A DNA stretch of 16,245 bases from Phlegmacium glaucopus (lineage: Eukaryota; Basidiomycota; Agaricomycetes; Agaricales; Cortinariaceae), in contig MU130411.1 in assembly GCA_015039465.1 (NCBI GenBank), positions 6,594 to 22,838 on the forward strand, given 5' to 3'. Positions 8,869 through 16,245 of this stretch are shown here, one piece after another. The notes under the pieces are model-generated. The model was given only the letters and a program-made list of their open reading frames with translations, did no database searches and had not been told where the DNA came from. The translations under genes were made by a program, and so were the position numbers. The number at the start of each line of letters is the position of its first letter. Position 1 is the first letter of the stretch.

Positions 8869-9162
8869 TCAAAAAGCACTATATAATAGTCTAAGAAATT
8901 GGACTATAAACTTGTTATCAGAATCATAGTCTAGAGAAATTTGGACTTTAAACTTGAATCATAGTCTAGAACATTTGGACTTTAAAAGTGTATTGTTGTT
9001 TTATTCAAGAGTATACTGGTTATACTTTCAAGGAAACCCCAACTTGCACAAAAACAGAGTTTGTTGGTCATTAAAAGTTATTGGTTTCTGGATTTGTTGT
9101 AGACAAATTCCTAAAAACGGTAATCCTTTGATTACCTTGCAAAAACAAATTCAACCACATCA

Positions 9163-9911
9163 ACGGTGGCCGCTATCAAGGCTTCATTTGACTTGTTTAT
9201 GCTTTCTTTGAGAGCTATTGCATTTGCCTCTTCATTGAGGTGCCATATAAGGTTCATACTCAAAAGCTTCTTTCCAGATTCATGTGCAGCGGCGCTTAGC
9301 GTTGTGATTAGGGATTGGAAACTGGGTGCAAGGGATAGTGAAGTTTGGATATACGCCACAAAAGACTTGTCGGAAATTTGGCAGTTCATTTCAGCCAGTC
9401 TTTCTTTGATCTCCGTCATTTTTGTCAGATGTTCTCGCATACTTTGGCCATCAGCGTATCAGCTTGTTTGTAATTGAGTAAGAAGGTTTGTTTCATACAT
9501 AGAACCCTTGTCGGCATGAATTGATGCAATCTTTCTCCATACGGCTGCAGCATCGGGTTCATTTTTGACCTGAATGGACATTGAATTATCAATCGTTCGG
9601 TAAATGACTTCGCGAACAGCTGCCTGTCTTTGTTCGTATTCGTCTTGTTCAGCCTCGTGTCTTTGGATTTCATCATCCGTTAAAGGTATTAGGGAACTGG
9701 GTCTATAGTAAGCACCCGCTCTTGCTATTAGATCGATTGGTTTACGCGCTGTCCCAGTGACGTGTCTCTTTAGGCCTTTCGAAGTGAGGTAATTCAATAC
9801 TCGTTCAGCATATGTCGTCCAATTGGAACCATTTGGCTGGAGCTTCGGGATTGTCAGTCCTTGGCCTGTGTTTGACATAGAGTTCATGTCGGAGACGTCG
9901 TCGGGGCCCAT
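9163..9911 (-). pseudogene. Copia gag, N-terminal and central part, cut by a nested element
   Basis: Gag forms the virus-like particle in the cytoplasm. The ATG (9909-9911) starts five bases inside the LTR boundary and lies within the primer binding site. The frame reads an N-terminal PKLQPNGSNWTTYAERV segment typical of copia gag, an acidic/Gln-rich helix, WRKIASIHADKGSMYETNLLTQL, and, after an in-frame TGA at 9459-9461, a region ending NEALIAATV. The TGA falls in TS-stop-YADGQSM, where Arg is plausible. At 9163 the frame meets the nested 1389-bp insertion and runs into an unrelated stop at 9132. Its other half, with the zinc knuckle, resumes at 7769. Confidence 0.92.
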
Positions 9912-9915
9912 AACC
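9904..9915 (-). promoter_or_regulatory. Primer binding site (half initiator-tRNA type) overlapping the gag start
   Basis: On the minus strand GGTTATGGGCCC follows the 5' LTR with no gap. It pairs, with one mismatch, with the anticodon region of initiator methionine tRNA (family knowledge: GGGCUCAUAACC), and equals the site I remember for Drosophila copia, which primes from a 5' half of that tRNA. The gag ATG is inside it. Confidence 0.8.
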
Positions 9916-10112
9916 TGTTGAAGATGCAGGGTAATCGGAATAAAGCAGAGCTAAAGGTTATTAAACCTCAGTGATAATAAACAACTATATTCAAAGATAT
10001 ATACCTAAAGGTTATTAACTAAAGGAGAGTAAGTAATATATATAATACGACAAACAAACGACTTACACCTCAGTGATAATAAACAACTGAGGTGTCACAT
10101 AAACGACAGTGA

Positions 10113-10117
10113 CCTTT
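10113..10117. repeat. Target-site duplication (CCTTT) of the solo LTR
   Basis: CCTTT here is repeated at 10696-10700. The intact 3' LTR has a single CCTTT at the same place (GTGACCTTTAAGC). Confidence 0.95.
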
Positions 10118-10695
10118 TGTTAAGTTTAAAACAAAAGAGTCACGTCGGAGTTACTCCGGAACGGACAGAACAGAACCGGAACAAGTAACGGAAAGGACTT
10201 TGGCCTCAGCGTATGTGCTGTGCCGCCCAGCTCCTACAATGTCCTGATTTCGGAACCGGAAGAGAACGGAAAGTCGGAAGACCTCAGTGACTTAGAGGAC
10301 GAACAAGAGGAGGAAACTAAGATGATATTTGAACTGAGGCAAAACATACAAGTTTGAGTACTTTAAATATAAAAGGAATTGCAACTGAAATAAGAATATA
10401 AATATAAGTGCTGCGTTCTGCTCCCGGAAAAGGTCCTGCATTCTTGGGTGAATAATCCATGGCTGGTGTGCTGACTGATAGTGGGAAAGTGATGACAAAG
10501 GAATACTTGTTATGACGAAGGTGTGGTAAGGGGTTTGGGATATTGTCGGAAGAGTCGGAATGAAACGGAGAAGTCTCGGAGTCGGACATAGGAGGAGTAG
10601 AGTCGGAGACAAAGGAAAGTACTGGAATGGAGTACGAACTACCGGAAACAACTCCGACGGAGTCGGACCGGAGTAACATGTGACGGAATGTAACA
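10118..10695 (-). mobile_element. 578-bp solo LTR nested in the copia 5' LTR
   Basis: Termini are TGTTAAG and GTAACA, flanked by CCTTT on both sides, with no internal coding region, so this is a solo LTR of a second retrotransposon family. It is rich in CGGA / TCCG words (GTCGGA, CTCCGG, CCGGAA), unlike the host LTR. On the minus strand it has an AT-rich TATA-like stretch (about 10393-10409) that supports minus orientation. The minus-strand frames at 10292-10759 and 10317-10706 are passengers of its composition, not genes. Confidence 0.9.
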
Positions 10696-10752
10696 CCTTT
10701 AAGCAAAAGAAATTATGTAATACTAAAAGTAAGTAGTGTAATGAGTTCAACA

Positions 10753-10757
10753 ATATC
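10753..10757. repeat. Target-site duplication (ATATC), right copy
   Basis: This pairs with 3793-3797. The sequence that follows (CACATAGT, then GCGAAATTT, GACACTGGGCTAACAGTATAATGGGAC) resumes Helitron-like copy A and lines up with copy B at about 14700-14919. Confidence 0.95.
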
Positions 10758-10983
10758 ACATAGTAAGCAGATTGGCAGATAGGATCTCAAAAAAGCGAAA
10801 TTTAGATGGAAGTTACTGGGATGTCATGATTTGTGACATGTGTGACACTGGGCTAACAGTATAATGGGACAAAGGTGTGGGAGCAGCTGACCAATTATCA
10901 AAAATATTACAAATGCTTAGAAATAAATCCAGCATCATTGATACCCCTGACGTTCCCAGGCATGACGTCCCATTCTATATAGA

Positions 10984-12569
10984 TACTGGACCTTATGTAC
11001 TGTAATAAATCAGTGGAATACTCCCCCATAAATCTCATTCTCAAAGAGCTCAGACCCGATATAAATTGTTGTGAGTGTTGTATATAAACACTAACCAGAG
11101 ATCAGTGGACCAGTCTTTAGGTCAAGAGACTCCCTGTTGTTCGTTTAGGGAAGGTGTAACCTTGACTTATAACACACTTGAAGGGTGATTGAGGCACAAG
11201 AGTAAGGAAGAGGATGAGGATGAAAAAGAAAGAGTCTTTGGTGAGACTATAGTGGTTGACAGTATGGGACAGTAACAGATAAAAGGCTGAAAAAGCAAAC
11301 TTGAGGGAGGAATTCACTGGAACTCCACTGAGATGATGGCTGTAGGGGACTAAGAATGAATTGGGAGAAACTACCTATCCTGGTACAAAAGAGCAGTATT
11401 TATACCCTAAGGATGAGGCTATGTAAAACAATAAAAAGAAAAGAAGTACGTGCTGTCAAAGGAAGAAAGATAAAGAGAGGACAGCTGCGAGAAGAAAAGA
11501 ACAATGGAAAAGAAAAAGGAACAATAAAAAAATCTGTAAAGTGTCAAAGTGCGAGAGAAAAGAAAAGAAGGCAGTGTACATAGTCCAATAGCAAAAATAT
11601 ATCAACTCCATAGGCGTGTGGTCATGTCAAAAATGTGAAAGGTCCTGAGTCAACACTTGAAAGGCGCAGCCTTGTCCCCGAGAAAACACTACTTGCCCAT
11701 GATCCCATGTCGCGCAGCCTTGATAACACTTGACACACTGCAAGAATAATCCTCTGCTGCTGATTCATCTGCAATTCCTGCTTAGTTGTGATCCTCCTGG
11801 ACTTCCTAAGTTGTCATAAAGAGGGTGGGAAGGCTTCATGTACCGCGTGAATGATGGTTTTGGCAGTGAATGATAAGATAAGAGGTATATAATCGAGGAT
11901 AGGGGACTGAGTGAGATCCAGGAGCGAGGGATGGCTGAGGGAAAGACTTGTGGGTCCATAGCCACAACAACAATGACAAAGCCTTGTACATAATAGGAGA
12001 TGTAGTTGATGTGTTCATAAAGGGGCCGTTCTTGAAATGATGGACCAAAGATATGATCAAACACGAGCCGATGACCAATGCAAATAGTAGATTGATCGCT
12101 TTGCTGGATCACTAGCCAAGGAACGAATGGATGGTATATGCTTAGGAGCATGTCGATAGTGAAAACAATGGAGAGCATAGTGTGAGACATTGAGAGTATG
12201 ATGAGCGACGAGGGTGATAATGTTGAATGAATGATTTGTTGACCAGGAACGCAATTCAGGGCTGCTTCAAAAATAGGTAAGTGAATTCAAAGTCCACTTA
12301 TTTTCATGGCAACTTTTAAGCTTTCTTCTCACACTACCAATCAGTATTGGTGTGCGATACCAAGCTCTACATATATTTCTATCTACAAAACACAAGTAGT
12401 CTAAATTCGGAGTAACAAAAGTCTGTTACCAAAAAGAGCTTGTGCTAACAAGTTAGAAACTCAAAACAAATCACCTTAGCTTGATCACCAGAAAAGACAG
12501 AGTCTTTTCTTTCTCGCATATTTACCCTTTTCTACTGTGGTACTAACTACAACCCTACAATATTATCAG
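10984..12569. other. Sequence between the two Helitron-like copies, no recognised gene
   Basis: A TATATAAACA at 11081-11090 looks like a TATA box but nothing recognisable follows. 11356-11583 is a purine-rich Lys/Arg frame, likely composition only. On the minus strand, 11765 to about 12275 is unusually open; the longest frame (141 codons from a Met at 12190) is hydrophobic with two possible membrane segments, but other minus frames are open too and I recognise no family. A strong donor-like AG|GTAAGT at 12276-12281 with a possible acceptor at 12343-12344 (68 bp) suggests a plus-strand intron. It may belong with the exon-like piece at 12570. A decayed or fast-evolving gene is possible. Confidence 0.35.
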
Positions 12570-12804
12570 GTACACAAAAGCAGCGAAGGCACCAAAAGAT
12601 AAGGTCGTCCGACACATAACAAATACTCTAATAAATGCAATACAACTTATACAAGGGTTGAAACCCCAGGGCCACAAAATATTTCAAATCGGAGACATAG
12701 TTGAAATCCAGGTTTCATTCATTGTCGTACCACTCAAGGACAACAAATTCAAGATGATCGTGGTACTCAGGTCAATCACATTGTTGGATCTGTATTTTAG
12801 CCAG
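12570..12804 (+). pseudogene. Exon-like coding piece, C-terminal part of an unrecognised protein
   Basis: One plus frame is open from a plausible acceptor (TACTAAC branch at about 12540-12546, TATCAG at 12564-12569) to a donor CAG|GTAAGA at 12804/12805. It encodes about 78 residues: a Lys-rich start, a helix-like stretch (HITNTLINAIQLIQGL), then alternating hydrophobic residues typical of a beta fold (GDIVEIQVSFIVVP, KMIVVLRSITLLD). It resembles, from memory only, tails of uncharacterised proteins repeated in Agaricomycete genomes. After the next intron only Arg and a stop follow. I see no start codon or upstream domain, so this is a gene fragment or the last coding exon of a split gene whose rest I cannot trace. 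Confidence 0.5.
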
Positions 12805-12877
12805 GTAAGAATATCATTGTAAAGCTATCTATTGCATTCATTTACTTGTTATGTGACATGAGTTATAGATTGGTCAG
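12805..12877 (+). other. Probable intron after the exon-like piece
   Basis: GTAAGA at 12805 and TTGGTCAG ending at 12877 give a 73-bp intron in phase 0. Translation would stop two codons later (AGA TGA). The length suits an Agaricomycete intron. Confidence 0.5.
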
Positions 12878-12951
12878 AGATGAAATTTTTAGATGATGAC
12901 TCAACATCAACTTGTCGGTCACCTTCCCTTCATTAATACAAGCCATGGACC

Positions 12952-12996
12952 TGTGCCTTCAGCACAGATTCAGGGCTTGCTGGGGGCTCCGCCCCC
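12952..12996 (-). repeat. Subterminal hairpins near the 3' end of Helitron-like copy B
   Basis: TGTGC/GCACA with a five-base loop (12952-12956 and 12962-12966), 13 bases from the 3' end, then GGGGGC/GCCCCC with a three-base loop (12982-12987 and 12991-12996). This copy probably shows the ancestral form of the terminal hairpin. Confidence 0.65.
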
Positions 12997-13021
12997 TGGA
13001 CCCCTGGCTGCATCACAACAG

Positions 13022-13222
13022 TGGACTCAGTTTCAAATCCTAATAGTAAATTCAGTTTCAAATCCTAATGGTAGACCCAGTTTCAAATCCTAATGGTAGA
13101 CTTCAAATCCCAATGGTAGACCCAGTTTCAAATCCTAATGGTAGACCCAGTTTCAAAATCCTGATGGTAGACCCAGTTTCAAATCCTAATGGTAGACCCA
13201 GTCTGATATCCCAATAGTAGAC
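13022..13222. repeat. Minisatellite, about 8 units of 25 bp, in Helitron-like copy B
   Basis: Units follow AATCCTAATGGTAGACCCAG plus TTTCA. They are more uniform than in copy A and half as many. Only the last unit has the TGATATCCCAATAG variant that fills the end of the copy A array. Confidence 0.9.
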
Positions 13223-14919
13223 AACACCTGATCTCCCAAGAGTCAACTCATCTGAGCAGAAGAGTATTTATATATCTCCCCATCCACCTAACACTCAGTC
13301 AACAAATAACAGCCCTGAGACAACACAAAATAGTCCATTTTATCACAAACACATTCTCTTTTATTTTCTACTCTTGAAAAAAGTTGAGAAGCCATTTTTA
13401 TAAATCCTACCCTATCTAAATAATATTACTAAAACATCTAAATAACTCAAATCCTTTTCACTTAATTTACACTTAAAATACTTCAATTTTCTGAACTTGA
13501 ACACATCCAGAACCATTATAAATTATAAGAACTTTCTCTTTTCTCTTCCCAATCTATTTCTGCTTGAATAATAGTTAGTTCAAACTTTTACTCAAATATA
13601 GCCAATAATCATCATGAGTTGTTCATGAGCATCTTGACCCATCATACATTTATGTTATAATATCATATTCTGTCCTGAGGTGTGTAGGTGAACAATTGTG
13701 AGATACCCTGACACAACCCCTATCATACACTGCCATACAGGAGTTTCAGAGGAAGGCATTGCTGTTGTTGTGTAAATCCTTCTCTCCTGTCACTCAATTA
13801 ATCAACATCCTACACTCACCACATAAATATTAATCACAACATCCCTCTTCTATTTTATCTATTTTTTTCTTAATTTTCATTTTCTATGTTTTTCTCATCT
13901 GAATGGTCTATATATAAATCATAAATACACACTGAACATCTTCCATAAGAGTTTTCTCTTCCAATTTTATTTCCACTTCCACCCTACCTTTTCAGAAATA
14001 ATTAGTTCTCACTCTTACTCAAATACACCCAGATCATACCCTGTATGTATCATTGAATGTATCTATCAAACATTGAACTTGAACCTCATTTACATTTTTC
14101 TCAATTTCTAAATTGTATCAAATATTTAATCCATCACACTCAACTTAATTTAATTTAATTCAATCTATCTCAATTCTTCATTTTCAAAATTCTCATGGTA
14201 CAGTATTCCAACACAAAACACAGAACCCTCATCTTACCACCTACCTGCCCCACTCATCTATACCCACTAACCATATTCCCATCTCCATCCATCTCTCTGT
14301 CTTCATTTATCTTCCCACTCATATTGTTATTGTAACCATCCTTTCCCAATCACTCCAATTAAAACACAGAAATAGACAGAATCTCAAAATAACTCTATTC
14401 ATCTTCCAATATTATGTTCCCACTCACCTATCTCTCACATTAAGTGTGTATAATATTCCTCCTATATCTTCTCATCCCATGTTCCTATCAACTGTGTAGA
14501 TATACAGCAGCTTACCAAGGAACACCCCACACAAATACCAAACAAAAATTAAAATTAAAAATATACACCATACAAAGGAGGATTGAAAAAAAGCATCACA
14601 ACAGATCCCAAAAGACAGGTTACAGCTGTCCAAAATTAACACACAGAAAGAGACAATATATATCACAGATGGGAATGTTCAAAAAATACAACATTAGCAC
14701 CCTAAGAACTACACAAAAGAACCTAAAAAAGCGAAATTTGAAGACAGGTTACTGTGATGTCACAATTTGTGACGCTCATGACACTGGGCTAACAGTATAA
14801 TGGGACGAAGGTGTGGGAGCGGCTGACCAATTATCAAAATTATTACAAATCCTTACAAATAAATCTGGCATCATTGATACCCCCGACGTTCCCAGGTGCG
14901 ACATCCCATTCTATATAGA

Positions 14920-15400
14920 TATATCACACATAGCTGCTTGGTAGCCATAGTTCTTCGACAATAGTTATTCCCTTGCTTCACTTTTCGTGCGCTTGACCCA
15001 TTATTATTGTTCACTGTCCTCGTCGACATTTTCACCTCATTGAATCATGAATATGCAATTCTTTTATTGGCATCAAAGTAAAACCTGAGCAATTGTTGAC
15101 ACTGACATGTTTGTATTTCAATGAAATACACCATCAGTGGTCCATTACTTCAAAACCATCAAGTAGTAGGTCACCCTATGTGACCTGAGGTTGTTGAATA
15201 TCTTTGCTACTATGTGTGGACAACAACAGTCTCCTTCGACAACCTAAGTTAGCCATTAAGCTTTCAGTGAATAGCATATGTGGATAAATCCCTGTCCTTG
15301 GTGGGTAGAAAATAGAACCGGCTGCTCCTGGTACGCACCCTGCATGATTATCTTATAACAAATATTCAGGGAGAGTACATCAGGAAAAACACTTTTGCCC
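14920..15400. other. No gene seen
   Basis: No open frame over 60 codons and no family I recognise. There is a small perfect hairpin, AGGTCAC/GTGACCT, at 15168-15174 and 15180-15186. Confidence 0.45.
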
Positions 15401-15403
15401 TAG

Positions 15404-15482
15404 GACAGTCTAAGGACACTCTAAAATACTCTAAGACACCCCCAGAGCTCTTAGAGCCTTAGAGCTCCAAGAGTGCTCTAAG
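15404..15482. repeat. CTCTAAG-rich repeats and inverted repeat
   Basis: Short words such as TCTAAGGAC, CTCTAAAA and CTCTAAGAC recur about every 10 bases. They are followed by CTTAGAGC (15450-15457) and its reverse complement GCTCTAAG (15475-15482). AGAGCTC also occurs twice. This marks the change into the GC-richer end of the window. Confidence 0.6.
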
Positions 15483-15491
15483 CAGGTAGGG

Positions 15492-15637
15492 ACACTACAG
15501 TGTATTGAATGATACGATTCCCGGAACGGACACACTGTGTTGAAAGATACGGATTCACGGGGCCCCATGAATCTGGGAATACGGTATTCTATATTTGGAT
15601 CTACACACTGTGTCGAAAGATACGGATTCACAGAATA
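15492..15637. repeat. Three diverged direct repeats of about 30 bp with an internal palindrome
   Basis: The pattern CACACTGTGT-N-GAAAGATACGGATTCAC occurs at 15531-15558 and 15604-15631, with a weaker copy at about 15492-15520. Between the good copies lies a 22-bp near-palindrome (15552-15573): GATTCA and TGAATC arms around GGGGCCCC, with one mismatched pair. Confidence 0.7.
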
Positions 15638-15639
15638 CC

Positions 15640-16245
15640 TACGGCACTAGACGATGCCGGGCAGGTCTATCAGTATGGCCGGGTGCTGTCAACCGATCTG
15701 TTTTGGTAGGGTGTATGAGCCGGCAGGAGTTTGTTGTACTGGTGATAGTTGGCCATCTATGACCGGGTGATGCTCAGATCAACCAGCTGGTACTGGGATG
15801 AACAGGGACATGTACTGCTGGGATAGAGAGAGAGGCAGTAGGTGTCAAAAGGTATGAACCGGCACTGCATGATCAGGAGTGCAGGGCATGACATGGCAAT
15901 GCCGGTATATCAACAGGCCGGGCACTCTGTGGATGAGCCGGCAGACGGCCCATCTGTTACACGGCCAAGTCTGACGGCCAAGTATGACAGGGCCAGCTCT
16001 GTAAGAGCGCTCCATGACCGTCACGACTAATAAGGAAAATTACGGTCCGACAGACCTCACGAATTATAGTCAGACGTAGTGACCGGTATCGGTCCAGTAC
16101 TCATAATGGTAGACTATAGACATGAAGGTATAAATGACATGTAAGGGTCGAATATGGTCGTCATCATGGCGGTCAGACCTGACGGGCAAATAGTCGGGAC
16201 CAGTATCGGCCAAGTATATACATTACGGCCGAGTAGGTATCTCAA
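15640..16245. repeat. GC-richer sequence with dispersed CGGCCAAGT / GGTATCGGTCCAGTA motifs; runs off the window
   Basis: There is no convincing gene. Repeated words include ACGGCCAAGT-CTGAC and its neighbour with TATGAC (about 15961-15988), and GACCGGTATCGGTCCAGTAC (16081-16100) with a relative ACCAGTATCGGCCAAGTA (about 16199-16216). GCCGG is frequent. The composition is unlike everything upstream and suggests another mobile element, perhaps an LTR, cut by the window end. Confidence 0.4.

Larger units (their letters stand above)
7774..9162 (+). mobile_element. 1389-bp LTR-like element nested in copia gag (probable solo LTR)
   Basis: Termini are TGAT and ATCA, the TG...CA type of LTRs, with a 4-bp duplication (ACGG) outside. 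There is no coding sequence. Inside, in order: an AT-rich stretch; five units of a 41-bp repeat (8223-8407); a TATA-like TGTATAAAAG near 8445-8454; a stretch with repeated ATATTAAATCCT...GGGGCTT modules (about 8580-8870); and two copies of an ATCATAGTCTAGA module (8921-8965). One TATA followed by a repeat-rich transcribed part fits a long LTR, perhaps of a Ty3-type element, left by recombination between two LTRs. The 4-bp duplication is slightly short for that class. The family is unknown. Confidence 0.8.
3798..10752 (-). mobile_element. Complete but decayed Ty1/copia LTR retrotransposon, minus strand
   Basis: The element runs from the 5' LTR on the right (9916-10752) to the 3' LTR on the left (3798-4051), flanked by ATATC on both sides. 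Both LTRs begin TGTTGAA and end TTCAACA in the same orientation. The primer binding site (9904-9915) and polypurine tract (4052-4060) are in the right places. The order gag, zinc knuckle, protease, integrase, reverse transcriptase, RNase H is that of Ty1/copia (Pseudoviridae). Without its two nested insertions it is 4983 bp. The frame is broken by six TGA stops and two single-base indels; from ATG to final stop it would be 1481 codons after removing the gag insertion. It cannot make its own full polyprotein. Confidence 0.96.
9916..10752 (-). repeat. 5' LTR of the copia element, interrupted (254 bp plus insertion)
   Basis: The two parts, 9916-10117 and 10701-10752, together match the 3' LTR exactly by eye. 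They are separated by a 578-bp insertion and one extra CCTTT. A TATA-like stretch is repeated here at about 10036-10049. The insertion lies upstream of it in the element's direction, so it splits U3. Confidence 0.96.
2215..10983 (-). mobile_element. Non-autonomous Helitron-like element, copy A, split by a copia insertion
   Basis: Read on the minus strand, the element begins TCTATATAG at 10983 and ends GGCTTG at 2215. The preceding base is A and the following base is T, and there is no target duplication. These are Helitron properties, although the end is CTTG instead of the usual CTRR. A GTGCC/GGCAC hairpin (2229-2241) lies 14 bases inside the 3' end. Homology with the second copy (12939-14919) stops at these same boundaries. 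Outside the copia insertion the element is about 1809 bp and has no Rep/helicase or other coding sequence, so it would depend on proteins from elsewhere. The Helitron assignment is inference from the ends; shared homology between two dispersed copies is directly seen. Confidence 0.65.
12939..14919 (-). mobile_element. Non-autonomous Helitron-like element, copy B (1981 bp)
   Basis: Minus-strand start TCTATATAG (14919) after an A, end GGCTTG (12939) before a T, no target duplication. It shares with copy A the 3' hairpins, the 25-bp minisatellite, long pyrimidine-rich stretches (for example ATTTCCACTTCCACC, CCCTGTATG, TTGAACTTGAACCTCATTTA) and the 5' terminal 200 bases including GGGCTAACAGTATAATGGGAC. 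It contains an internal part (about 13560-13860) I cannot match in copy A. There is no coding capacity; the frame at 14444-14800 is low-complexity. At about 14656-14669 it preserves the site where copia entered copy A. Confidence 0.65.

Noticed and set aside
9166..9477. 103-codon plus-strand frame over gag
   Set aside because: Shadow of the gag coding sequence on the opposite strand.
10292..10759. Two overlapping minus-strand frames of 155 and 129 codons
   Set aside because: Both lie over the solo LTR and the split copia LTR; they read through element ends and have no domain.
11356..11583. 75-codon Lys/Arg-rich plus-strand frame
   Set aside because: Low-complexity purine-rich DNA gives this composition; no start or splice context.
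11765..12190. 141-codon hydrophobic minus-strand frame
   Set aside because: Not called as a gene: other minus frames overlap it and are also open, and no family is recognised. Left as a note in the region entry.
14444..14800. 118-codon plus-strand frame in Helitron-like copy B
   Set aside because: The equivalent part of copy A is not open, and the frame is A-rich with no domain.

Overview
The window looks like repeat-rich nuclear DNA of a mushroom-forming fungus (Agaricomycete). This rests on the Ty1/copia polyprotein type (an ATDD reverse-transcriptase motif, and integrase and RNase H wording that I remember from Agaricomycete elements), on introns of 55-75 bp with CTAAC-like branch sites, and on AT-rich non-coding DNA between repeats. 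I recognise no intact host gene. The longest open frame is the retrotransposon's reverse transcriptase/RNase H.

Layout. 1-1503 holds no gene I can support, only short inverted repeats. 1504-1737 is a decayed C-terminal fragment of a PP2A-type protein phosphatase catalytic subunit that still has its intron and its PDYFL tail. 2215-10983 is Helitron-like copy A (minus strand), split by a complete Ty1/copia element at 3798-10752. 10984-12569 has no recognised gene. 12570-12804 is an open, exon-like piece on the plus strand. 12939-14919 is Helitron-like copy B, uninterrupted and in the same orientation as A. 14920-15400 shows little. 15400-16245 differs in composition (GC-richer, with CGG/CCG words) and carries palindromes and diverged direct repeats.

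The copia element is bounded by identical 254-bp LTR sequences and an ATATC target duplication. Copy B supplies the empty target site. The element has itself been hit twice. A 1389-bp LTR-like sequence sits in gag (ACGG duplicated), and a 578-bp solo LTR sits in the 5' LTR (CCTTT duplicated). Removing both and counting bases from the gag ATG to the pol stop gives 4443 bases, exactly 1481 codons, so the ancestor had one continuous gag-pol frame. The order of events is Helitron A, then copia, then the two inner insertions.

The most interesting signal is the decay pattern. All seven premature stops I can place in coding frames (six in copia, one in the phosphatase remnant) are TGA. Where the family residue is known it is arginine, which fits CGA to TGA. 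Catalytic or conserved acidic residues are also changed by apparent G-to-A (integrase Glu to Lys, RNase H Asp to Asn). This looks like C-to-T deamination on either strand. Yet the two LTRs are identical, so much of the damage probably predates the last transposition, or the LTRs were spared or homogenised.
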